The position numbers and the translations under genes are program-made. A DNA stretch of 40,995 nt from a virus, in the IMG/VR virus record IMGVR_UViG_3300036791_000631, positions 1 through 40,995 of that record; one strand, given 5' to 3'. The notes under the pieces are model-generated. The model was not told the DNA's origin. It ran no database searches and was given only the letters and a program-made list of their open reading frames with translations. Shown in pieces: positions 1-6,016 of this stretch (the stretch's first letter is position 1; each line of letters starts with the position of its first letter).

Positions 1-91
1 TTGTAGGGACGAATGCCCTCCGGCCACCCCGCCGCATGCACGCGAATCGCGTCCATGCGGCGGGGTGGCCGGAGGGCATTCGTCCCTACAA
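1..91. repeat. 38-bp perfect inverted repeat at the left end
   Basis: Bases 1-38 are the exact reverse complement of 54-91, with a 15-base spacer (39-53) that contains CGCGAATCGCG. The right-end copy of the same locus (40869 onward) has integrase coding sequence where this inverted arm sits. The first 37 bases therefore look like a foldback artefact added at the contig end, not real phage sequence. They interrupt the integrase reading frame only in this linear representation. Confidence 0.8.
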
Positions 92-164
92 TGCGCGACA
101 CGCGCTCATGATCGATGCCGAGAACAACTACGACGTCGACCTGAGCGATCTGCAGGGGCTCGCC
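38..164. repeat. 127-bp direct terminal repeat, left copy
   Basis: Identical to 40869-40995. A 127-base end overlap equals a common large assembly k-mer, so this most likely marks closure of a circular molecule rather than a biological terminal repeat. Joining the copies gives a circle of about 40,831 bp and a continuous integrase gene. Confidence 0.9.
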
Positions 165-290
165 GGGCACACCACACCCAACACGACGCGGGCCTTCTAC
201 GCGCCGATCACGCTCGGCCGACAGCGACAGGTCGCCGATAAACTCGAGGGGCGGCTGGCGGAGTTGTTCACGCTGAAGGTGGTGGGCTGA
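38..290 (+). CDS. int: Tyrosine integrase, C-terminal part (continues from 39823-40995)
   Basis: This is the C-terminal end of the integrase whose N-terminal 391 codons are at 39823-40995; bases 38-164 repeat the right end, so the unique part is 165-290. On the joined protein of 432 residues it supplies the catalytic C-terminus: second Arg in the NARH motif (R369), the GH box (H393) and the nucleophilic Tyr in RAFYAP (Y403). The usual HxxR His is Tyr (Y366). The stop codon overlaps the next gene start as ATGA. Any start codon read inside this fragment would be spurious, because the true start is at the other end of the window. Confidence 0.9.
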
Positions 291-496
291 TGGCGTTACG
301 CATGGGGGCGCTCTACGACGCGCTGTTGCTCGCGAAGGTGCCCGAAGCCGAGGCCCGAAAGGCGGCCGAAGAAGTGGCGACCTACGACCGCGACATGAAT
401 CTGATCAGAACCGAATTCGCCATCGTGAAGTGGATGCTCGGAACGGTGCTGGTCGTCGTGCTGGCGATTCTCGGCCGCCTGCTGTTCATTCGATGA
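290..496 (+). CDS. DUF1640-like coiled-coil membrane protein
   Basis: A 68-residue protein: an Ala/Glu-rich amphipathic N-terminal half (residues about 8-45, LAKVPEAEARKAAEEVA) followed by a single membrane helix (about 48-66, WMLGTVLVVVLAILGRLLF). This layout (short helical segment, coiled coil, C-terminal anchor) matches the DUF1640/CCDC90-type small proteins often found in phages and mobile elements; the family assignment is by pattern, not by search. The ATG overlaps the integrase stop (ATGA), so it is translationally coupled to int. Its function is unknown; a role at the membrane in lysogens is an inference. Confidence 0.6.
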   Translation: MALRMGALYDALLLAKVPEAEARKAAEEVATYDRDMNLIRTEFAIVKWMLGTVLVVVLAILGRLLFIR

Positions 497-504
497 GGAA
501 CCCA

Positions 505-972
505 ATGGATATCAAAGCACTTCGGACACGACTCGGGTTCACACAGAAGGCCTTCGCCGAACGACTGCGCGTGGCCGTGCTGACGGTCAAGCGATGGGAA
601 GCCGGACAGACGACGCCGCCGACGCAGTATCACGCCGCTCTGGCGGAACTGGATCGCGTCAGCAAACCCGCGTCACAGCAGACCGCGCCCGTCGCGGCGC
701 CGCCGCGGTCGACCGGCCGGCCGACGCTGCGACTGGGCCAAGCGGTGCGCTTGATGGGGCTGACCGACGATGACCGCGCGGTCGGGACGCGCCGCTCCGA
801 CCGGACGATTCGCAACGCGCTGCTCTCGGGCGTGCTCAAGGGCTGGAAGGCGCCGGGCTATCGCGCGGCGATCGCCGAGTGGGAGTTTTACGCGGACGAC
901 TTTGAAACGTGGCGCAGGACGGTCTACCAGGCCCATCGCGACCCGCGCCGCAACGACTCCGGCGGGGCGTGA
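505..972 (+). CDS. XRE-family helix-turn-helix regulator
   Basis: A 155-residue protein starting MDIKALRTRLGFTQKAFAER. Residues 1-40 form a classic XRE helix-turn-helix (LGFTQKAFAERLRVAVLTVKRWE). The C-terminal half (about 75-155) has an Arg-rich segment and a Trp/Tyr-rich tail with no recognised domain. GAGGA lies just upstream of the ATG at 505; an alternative ATG at 493 overlaps the preceding stop but lacks a ribosome site. Its end reaches the first TGATACC repeat of the attP region, so it sits between int and attP, where a regulator of integration or excision would be expected. That role is inferred from position. Confidence 0.75.
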   Translation: MDIKALRTRLGFTQKAFAERLRVAVLTVKRWEAGQTTPPTQYHAALAELDRVSKPASQQTAPVAAPPRSTGRPTLRLGQAVRLMGLTDDDRAVGTRRSDRTIRNALLSGVLKGWKAPGYRAAIAEWEFYADDFETWRRTVYQAHRDPRRNDSGGA

Positions 973-1005
973 TACCCCTGATACCCTGATACCTTGCCTG
1001 ATACC
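970..1005 (+). repeat. Four direct TGATACC repeats beside attP
   Basis: TGATACC occurs at 970, 979, 987 and 999, spaced 9, 8 and 12 bases, all in the same orientation, starting at the end of the XRE gene. Clustered short direct repeats between int and the attP core are typical of excisionase or accessory arm sites. The binding protein is not known; the XRE protein just upstream and the excisionase-like protein at 37536-37841 are candidates. Confidence 0.6.
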
Positions 1006-1007
1006 TC

Positions 1008-1266
1008 GGGACAAATGGGCGAGGACAAATGGATTTGTCCCGAGTGGAAATGACTGGAAAACAGCGACTTTCCACAGCGGGACAAATGCGCAGCATTCTG
1101 CAGTTCGCTGCTGCGCTTTGCGGTTTTTGTTAAGGAAAAGTGGTTGCGGGGGCGGGATTTGAACCCGCGACCTTTGGGTTATGAGAACAACAGCGCCCGA
1201 TGAAACGTGCGCGGCTGCAACGACTTACGCGGGCTTAATGTTTTGTCCCATCGTATGAGGACAAAT
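1008..1266. promoter_or_regulatory. attP: attP arm-type sites (GGGACAAAT family)
   Basis: The motif (G)GGACAAAT appears six times around the attachment core: 1008-1016, 1023-1030, 1033-1041 (inverted), 1079-1087, 1242-1249 (inverted) and 1259-1266. Four copies lie left of the tRNA-like core and two lie right of it, as expected for P and P' arms bound by the integrase N-terminal domain. The second and third copies form an 8-bp palindrome with a 2-bp spacer. This is pattern evidence only. Confidence 0.7.
1141..1189 (-). other. attP: attP core: 3' half of a tRNA-Met(CAT) gene
   Basis: Read on the minus strand, this segment runs from the anticodon loop (CTCATAA) through the 3' anticodon stem CCCAA, variable loop AGGTC, a perfect T arm (GCGGG-TTCAAAT-CCCGC), the 3' acceptor strand, discriminator A and encoded CCA. 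The 5' half of a tRNA is absent: neither the matching anticodon stem nor the acceptor strand follows at the right distance. A tRNA 3' half carried by a phage is the usual attP core, which rebuilds the host tRNA on integration. The host site is therefore a tRNA-Met gene with anticodon CAT, probably the elongator. Confidence 0.88.
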
Positions 1267-1288
1267 CCGCCCCCGCTTCGCCCCCCGA

Positions 1289-1374
1289 CTGACGTCGTCC
1301 ACCCCCGAACGTCAGGGACGCGATTCTAGACACGAACCGGCCGGGGGGTCCTATCTACGCCCCCGGCCCGGTTC
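1289..1374. terminator. Stem-loops between attP and the late operon end
   Basis: Two inverted repeats lie in this gap: CTGACGT/ACGTCAG at 1289-1315, and a long GC-rich hairpin at about 1334-1374 (arms around GAACCGG and CCGGTTC extended by G and C runs, 11-base loop). The larger one is about 50 bases past the last minus-strand gene and converges with the plus-strand XRE gene, so a terminator for late transcription is likely. No clear U tract follows on either strand, which lowers confidence. Nothing else is visible in 1270-1424. Confidence 0.5.
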
Positions 1375-1424
1375 GCCCCCCAGCGCGTCAGCCTGTGCGT
1401 CCCAGCTGTCGTCCCGCCCGTGTG

Positions 1425-1562
1425 TCAGCGGATCGGGATCGACTGCAGCAACAGGGCGACGGCCAGCAGCAGCACCGCGACCCACAGCGGCGCGCGGTTC
1501 ATCGCCGCCGCCACGACGCAGACGAACGCGGCCAGCGCGAGCAGCAAGGCAACGGTCAACAT
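1425..1562 (-). CDS. Small two-helix membrane protein, holin candidate
   Basis: A 45-residue protein with two hydrophobic helices (about residues 3-20, LTVALLLALAAFVCVVAA, and 26-42, LWVAVLLLAVALLLQS) separated by a short turn containing Asn-Arg. AAGGAG sits 8 bases before the ATG at 1562. It is the last gene of the late operon, next to a lipoprotein gene, where lysis genes commonly sit. Size and topology fit a small holin or pinholin, but no sequence family is recognised, and a structural membrane peptide is also possible. Confidence 0.6.
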   Translation of the reverse strand: MLTVALLLALAAFVCVVAAAMNRAPLWVAVLLLAVALLLQSIPIR

Positions 1563-1567
1563 GGGCG

Positions 1568-1777
1568 TCACTCCTTAACTACGGAAGTTGCGGCGGCCCA
1601 CCGGCCGGGCGCGCAGGTGTAGCCGCAGACCCCCTCGGGCGGACAGGCGGGGTCCTGCAGAATGCGCACCGGCAGCCCGTCCCAGCACAGCGGGTGCGGC
1701 GGTCGGAGCAGACGCGGCGTCCTCACGCACGCGGACGCCGTCACCAGCGCGACCATCAGCAGCAGCGCGTACGTCAT
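1568..1777 (-). CDS. Small lipoprotein, possible spanin component
   Basis: A 69-residue protein. Residues 1-16 form a signal peptide ending in a lipobox-like LVTASAC, so Cys16 would be lipidated. The mature part is Pro/Cys-rich (RPPHPLCWDGLP, then CPPEGVCGYTC) with four further cysteines. A short outer-membrane Pro-rich lipoprotein beside a holin-like gene suggests an Rz1-type spanin, but no partner Rz gene is seen. It starts two bases after the upstream beta-helix stop codon (1780-1782). The call as lipoprotein is good; the lysis role is inferred from position. Confidence 0.6.
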   Translation of the reverse strand: MTYALLLMVALVTASACVRTPRLLRPPHPLCWDGLPVRILQDPACPPEGVCGYTCAPGRWAAATSVVKE

Positions 1778-1779
1778 CG

Positions 1780-3171
1780 TCACACCGGGTAGCCGCTGGC
1801 GCCCGCCGCATCCGGCGTGCCGACGCGTTCGATGACGATGTTTTTGCTCGCGTCGTCGGGGAACGTGCAGAACGCGCGCACCGCGGCCTCGCCCTGGCCG
1901 CCGCCGTCGATCTTCCACAGATACGGATCGTTCTCGTGCGGGTTGGTGAACTCTGGCGGCACCACGATGTCGCGCAGCACGCACCACGGCGGAGGCATGT
2001 CGGGGCCGAAGTAGAGCGCCGCGTTGAGATGCTGGCCGCGAATCGTCACGCGCTCGATGGTCACATGCTCAGGGGCGCGCTGGATGTAGATGCAGTTGCC
2101 GGTGCCGCCCGTGATGCCCCACGGATCGATCTCCTCGAAGAGCACGTCTCGGATCGTGATGTTGCGGAGCATCCCGCTCTTATGCATGTAGTCGCTGCCC
2201 ATCAGCGAGAGGCAGCCGCCGGCGATGGCGCAGCGGCAGCGCTCGATCAGGACATCTTCCACGCACGCCCACGGCGATCCGCCGTCCTGGTTGCGCGGCG
2301 TGTAGACGTGCGAGTACGCGCCCTGGCCCTCGGCCATGCCTGCGTACCCCATGTCCGTGTCGGCGACGTAGACGTTGCGCGCGTTTTTCAACTCCCACGA
2401 GTTTTTGATCTGCCAGCCCATTTGGAACCACTCGGGCCGCTTGGTGAGCGTGCTGCGCGTGATCCGAATGCTGGTCGGCGTCAGGTCCGACGAGGGCGTA
2501 TCGCCGCCGCCGAACATCACCGCTTCCGCGGCACCGGCGAGATGGCTGTCATCGATCAGGATGTTGCGTCCGCCGACGATGCCGCAGACCGCTTGCGTCT
2601 CCAGCCCCACGCGCCCGATGTGGTCGACGTACGAGCGGCGAATCACGACGCCGGTCCCTTCCGGGCGGATGCCGCGCCGCTGGCCGTAGACCGGATCGCC
2701 GAGACAGGACACCTGATCGATCAGGGTGCGCGTCGCCTCGCGGGTGACCGCCAGCAGTTGGTAGTCGGGGTTCGTGTTCTTAATGCCCAGCCCGAGCACT
2801 CGCTGATCGGGCCCGCGCATACTGACCGTGTCCTCGGCCCCCGACGTGAGCCACACCGGCATGTCGAGGCCCGCGCGGCCGTCGATCTCGTGGTCGGCGC
2901 GCAGCGTGATCGGCTTCGTCAAGATGAACGGACCTTGATACGTCGCCGCCTCGCACCGCACGACCGCGGCCGGCGGCGCGGATTCGAGGATGCTGCGCAA
3001 GTCTTCGCCCGCGTGGACGTAGATGATCTGATCGTCGGGCGGCGTCGGCTGCTGCGCGTCGTCGTACACGTCCCGGAGATGTCGGACGGCTTGCGTATGG
3101 ACGGCGAGCGTCGACTCGACTCGGTCGAGCGCCTCGCCGACGGCGTCGTCGGTCGTGCGCTGTCGTCTCAT
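1780..3171 (-). CDS. Right-handed beta-helix tail protein
   Basis: A 463-residue protein with a short helical N-terminus (1-35) then a long region with beta-helix rungs: repeated ITLRAD, NILIDDS, SIRITRST, NVYVADTD, DVLIERCR, NITIRDV, HVTIERVTI at roughly 20-30-residue steps, as in pectate-lyase-like phage tailspikes and fibres. This suggests binding or cleavage of a surface polysaccharide. No catalytic set can be assigned by eye. The ATG overlaps the upstream stop (ATGA), linking it to the glycosidase-like gene. It is in the late operon beyond the S74 fibre, where receptor-binding accessory proteins sit. Confidence 0.7.
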   Translation of the reverse strand: MRRQRTTDDAVGEALDRVESTLAVHTQAVRHLRDVYDDAQQPTPPDDQIIYVHAGEDLRSILESAPPAAVVRCEAATYQGPFILTKPITLRADHEIDGRAGLDMPVWLTSGAEDTVSMRGPDQRVLGLGIKNTNPDYQLLAVTREATRTLIDQVSCLGDPVYGQRRGIRPEGTGVVIRRSYVDHIGRVGLETQAVCGIVGGRNILIDDSHLAGAAEAVMFGGGDTPSSDLTPTSIRITRSTLTKRPEWFQMGWQIKNSWELKNARNVYVADTDMGYAGMAEGQGAYSHVYTPRNQDGGSPWACVEDVLIERCRCAIAGGCLSLMGSDYMHKSGMLRNITIRDVLFEEIDPWGITGGTGNCIYIQRAPEHVTIERVTIRGQHLNAALYFGPDMPPPWCVLRDIVVPPEFTNPHENDPYLWKIDGGGQGEAAVRAFCTFPDDASKNIVIERVGTPDAAGASGYPV

Positions 3172-4175
3172 AACCACCCCCCGTCGGGCGACATCCCGCC
3201 GTTGCCGTAGCCCCACACCTTCGCGTCGGTGTGGCCGACGTTGTCCACGGTGCAGCAGGCGTAGTAGCCCCGCTGGCTGCCGTCGTCTTCGTTGGGGTGC
3301 TCGCTCCCGCTGCCCCACGGGTCGCCCGTGAACTGTTTGATCGCCTGGTCCTCGCAGAGCCGGAACTTGTGCACGTTGCCCTGCTCCCCGAACTGCTTCA
3401 AGCTGTCGACGATGCGCGCCTGCAGCTCGGGCACGTCCCACTTTGAGTCGGCCTGATAGTCGAGACCGTCGCAGTCGGGCCCCAAGTCGTCCCAGAACCC
3501 GTACCGCCCGCGCGGGTCACCGTCCTCAAACCAGCTCGTATGTTCCGGGTAGAAGTGGCACCAGTTGCTCACGCCGTAGGGGTGCGCGGTCTGCCCGACC
3601 CACTTGACGATCTCGATGGTGGGCGTGCCCGGCACGTTGAAGCTGTCCATCTCGAAGGCGGGGATCACTTCGTCGACGACCTTCGCGTCGAGCAGCGCCA
3701 GCAGCAGCGGGCCGATCCGATCCTGATACTGCTGCGGCGTCATGTCGCGCGGGTCGTAGACCTTGCTCGCCAGCGAGACGACGACGTACTTCATCCCGAG
3801 CGTCTTCAGCAGGCCGCAGTCGTCGACGAATTTATTGAGGCTCGAGTCGCCGCCCACGGGGTCCCAGAGCGCGTTGCTCGCCCAGCGGCACCAGTGCGTG
3901 TAGCCCCGTTCGAGATGCCGGTCGACCATCTGCGGCCACCAGACTTTGCGATCCTGTTTGTAGTCGAGGCCGGTGACGACGCGCTCGGGGTGTTCGCTGC
4001 TGCCCCCACTCGGGCCACCGGGCACCGCGGGGAGTCCCGGACACACCACCGCCCACCAGTCGCCGCGCAGATAGTCGCGCGTGTGCGGCGGCTCCCACGG
4101 CAGCTCGTGGTCGTAGCTCCCGGCCGGCGGCGGCGGGAACGTCCGCACGAGCGGCGGCGGGACGGGCCGCTTCAC
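3168..4175 (-). CDS. Glycosidase-like (TIM-barrel-type) tail protein
   Basis: A 335-residue protein beginning at GTG, with a Pro-rich N-terminus. Strand-like segments repeat through the body: YTHWCRWASN, MKYVVVSLAS, VIPAFEMDSFN, GVSNWCHFYP, KFRLCEDQ. Acidic residues at the ends of two of these strands (E in PAFEMD and E in RLCEDQ) resemble the catalytic pair of clan-A glycoside hydrolases. I infer a glycan-degrading or glycan-binding enzyme exposed on the virion. It overlaps both neighbours by four bases. It might double as the lysis enzyme, since no standard endolysin is found, but that is speculative. Confidence 0.45.
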   Translation of the reverse strand: MKRPVPPPLVRTFPPPPAGSYDHELPWEPPHTRDYLRGDWWAVVCPGLPAVPGGPSGGSSEHPERVVTGLDYKQDRKVWWPQMVDRHLERGYTHWCRWASNALWDPVGGDSSLNKFVDDCGLLKTLGMKYVVVSLASKVYDPRDMTPQQYQDRIGPLLLALLDAKVVDEVIPAFEMDSFNVPGTPTIEIVKWVGQTAHPYGVSNWCHFYPEHTSWFEDGDPRGRYGFWDDLGPDCDGLDYQADSKWDVPELQARIVDSLKQFGEQGNVHKFRLCEDQAIKQFTGDPWGSGSEHPNEDDGSQRGYYACCTVDNVGHTDAKVWGYGNGGMSPDGGWL

Positions 4176-4447
4176 GCGAAAGGGGTGAGGGTGACGACCA
4201 CCTCCCGGTCGTCGTCCGCGTCGTCGATGGTCAGGTATTCGATGTGCGACTTGAAGCCGTCGGCCTGGACGAGGAACGTGACCTGCGCGCCGTCCGGGAT
4301 GTCGTCATCGAGCAGCGCCACATCGGCGTAGCCGTTGCCATCGGTGAAGCGGGTGAACGTCGTCCCCGTGTTCTGGATGTTCGCGGACACGTAGGCCGAG
4401 GGAATCGGCACGTGTTCGCTGCTGACCACGGTGGTGCGGATCGTCAT
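4172..4447 (-). CDS. Ig-like / carboxypeptidase-regulatory-like beta-sandwich protein
   Basis: A 91-residue protein beginning MTIRTTVVSSEHVPIPSAYV. The pattern 'V..A.V...NTG..F...TD.NGYA.V.L...VTFLVQADGF' is that of CarboxypepD_reg/Big-type seven-strand sandwiches, which in phages decorate tail fibres and bind glycans. The gene overlaps the genes on both sides by four bases, so it is co-translated with the fibre cluster. No catalytic residues are expected. Confidence 0.6.
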   Translation of the reverse strand: MTIRTTVVSSEHVPIPSAYVSANIQNTGTTFTRFTDGNGYADVALLDDDIPDGAQVTFLVQADGFKSHIEYLTIDDADDDREVVVTLTPFA

Positions 4448-4695
4448 GGGGCTCCTTGTGGGACGGGGACGCCGTCGGGAATCGTGAGCGTGAGCGCGGT
4501 GTCGTCGAGCGCGAAGCCTTGGACGTTCGGGTCGAAGCCGAGCGTCACCGCGAGGTCGGCGACGAATGAGTTCTGTTCTCGCTGGGCCGTCAGCAGGGCC
4601 TCGCGCGCCTGGGCGGCGACGGTCGCCCGATGCGCCGTCCGTTCCGCCAGGGCGGTGAGTTTCCAGAACGTGGCCGCGTCGAGCGTGTGCGTCAT
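4444..4695 (-). CDS. Hypothetical late-operon protein, helical
   Basis: An 83-residue protein. Residues 6-52 are predicted helical with heptad-like spacing (LDAATFWKLTALAERTAHRA, then AREALLTAQREQ), suggesting a short coiled coil; residues 53-83 are beta-like and Pro-rich. It lies in the four-base-overlapping fibre cluster between a helical protein and the Ig-like protein, so it is probably a minor tail or fibre-associated protein. No family recognised. Confidence 0.55.
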   Translation of the reverse strand: MTHTLDAATFWKLTALAERTAHRATVAAQAREALLTAQREQNSFVADLAVTLGFDPNVQGFALDDTALTLTIPDGVPVPQGAP

Positions 4696-5027
4696 ATCAC
4701 GCCCGCCAGCATGTTCCAGTCGGTGTGTAGTTGGCTCTCGATATCGGGGTCGCCCGCCGCCGTCACGGACGACCGCAGTTTGAAGTCATACGTCGTGTCG
4801 AACCCGAAGATGTTCGGCCGATTGACGAACGACGGCGCGAGCTGTTGCGCCGTCCCGCCCGGATTCGCGAGGACCCGGTTCGCGTACTGCGCGCGTTCGA
4901 CATGATGGACGGTCGCGGGATCTTCCTGAAGGACCTCCCATGCGACCTTCGTCAGCGCGTTTTGTACGCGCGCCCAAAAGTGGGACCGGTTCGCAAGATC
5001 CTGCTGGGTATCGGCATCGTTAGCCAT
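4692..5027 (-). CDS. Hypothetical late-operon protein
   Basis: A 111-residue protein beginning MANDADTQQDLANRSHFWAR. The N-terminal half is helical (RVQNALTKVAWEVLQEDPATV) and the C-terminal half mixed, with a Trp-rich tail. It resembles small phage proteins encoded just after tail fibres that act as assembly factors or adaptors, but I do not recognise a named family. Its ATG overlaps the final base of the S74 fibre stop codon. Confidence 0.55.
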   Translation of the reverse strand: MANDADTQQDLANRSHFWARVQNALTKVAWEVLQEDPATVHHVERAQYANRVLANPGGTAQQLAPSFVNRPNIFGFDTTYDFKLRSSVTAAGDPDIESQLHTDWNMLAGVI

Positions 5028-6016
5028 CAGTTCAGTCCTTTCAGCCCATCGAGTTCGGCGCGCAGCGCGGCGAGCTGCTCACGGTGTTGCTGCCACCCCA
5101 CGATCAGATCGGGCACGTACTTCGAATAGTCGGTTTGCCACGGGCGCACGAGACGACCTACGTCGTCGCGCTCGTCGGTGCCCGGCGCGTTGGCGAACGG
5201 CGCGACTTTGTGCGCGTCCTGCGAGAACACGCCGCGCCCCGGCGTGCCGTCGCTGATCCAGTCGTAGTCGTGGATCTCGGTGCGTTCGAGGACCGACGTG
5301 TCGCGCGCGATGCCGCGATCTGTTTTAAGTCGGGCATCCGATGACGTAAGGTACGCCGTCGTGGCTCCGGTTATCTGAATGCTTCCAACCTGATTGTTTG
5401 CGTTGTAAAACGACGCAAGGTTTGTCGCCACCGTTCCCGGCCCGCCAATTTCAAGCCACCCATTACTAGTGCTGGAGATTCTCACGAAGGCTGAACCTGC
5501 GGCGTAGGGACCGGCGAGTAGTTCGCCCGTCGAGGGGATCGTCCACCGTTTCGCGTTGGCCGTCCAAAATTCGATCTTGCCGCCTCCGCTATTCGCATTG
5601 AACGTCAGACCAGCCCCTGACTGAAACACGAGTGTGCCACTGGCATAGTCGCCGAATCCCGTCGGCGTGTACGTGGACGAATAGCTTGAGATCGACACCA
5701 GGCCAGGCGTCACGTCGTTCCCTTCTTGCAATGTGACGCTCGCACTGTTACCCGCCGTAGGATTGCGTAGAAAGAGTCCTACCGCACCGTTGCCACTGTA
5801 CGAAAACGTCATGTTGGCGGACGCTGATACGTTGAGGACACCATTGACCGTCTGGTTGCCCGTGAACGTGTTCGCGCCCGCGAGCATCGGCACTTTCGCG
5901 AGCGCCTGATCGATCTGGTTGTACAACTCGGTCTTCCACGCGTTGTTGATCACGGTGCCGGTCGTGCCGGTGCCGTCGTCGTCGATCCAGTCGGTCCGTA
6001 CGATGGTGACAGGCAT
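5027..6016 (-). CDS. Tail fibre with C-terminal S74 intramolecular chaperone
   Basis: A 329-residue protein. The N-terminus carries a phage-fibre adaptor (TGTVINNAWKTELYNQIDQA, then AGANTFTGNQTVNGVLNVSA), the middle is a Gly/Ser/Thr-rich beta repeat region, and residues from about 225 onward show the peptidase S74 signature: TSSDARLKTD with the Ser-Asp cleavage dyad, then DYDWISDGTPGRGVFSQDAHKVAPFA. S74 domains trimerise fibres and then cut themselves off. A terminal coiled coil follows (QQHREQLAALRAELDGLK). This is the probable receptor-binding fibre, directly downstream of the tail-tip protein. Confidence 0.88.
   Translation of the reverse strand: MPVTIVRTDWIDDDGTGTTGTVINNAWKTELYNQIDQALAKVPMLAGANTFTGNQTVNGVLNVSASANMTFSYSGNGAVGLFLRNPTAGNSASVTLQEGNDVTPGLVSISSYSSTYTPTGFGDYASGTLVFQSGAGLTFNANSGGGKIEFWTANAKRWTIPSTGELLAGPYAAGSAFVRISSTSNGWLEIGGPGTVATNLASFYNANNQVGSIQITGATTAYLTSSDARLKTDRGIARDTSVLERTEIHDYDWISDGTPGRGVFSQDAHKVAPFANAPGTDERDDVGRLVRPWQTDYSKYVPDLIVGWQQHREQLAALRAELDGLKGLN

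Noticed and set aside
1141-1189. A functional phage-encoded tRNA-Met
   Set aside because: Only the 3' half from the anticodon loop to CCA is present; the 5' anticodon stem, D arm and acceptor strand are missing, as expected for attP.
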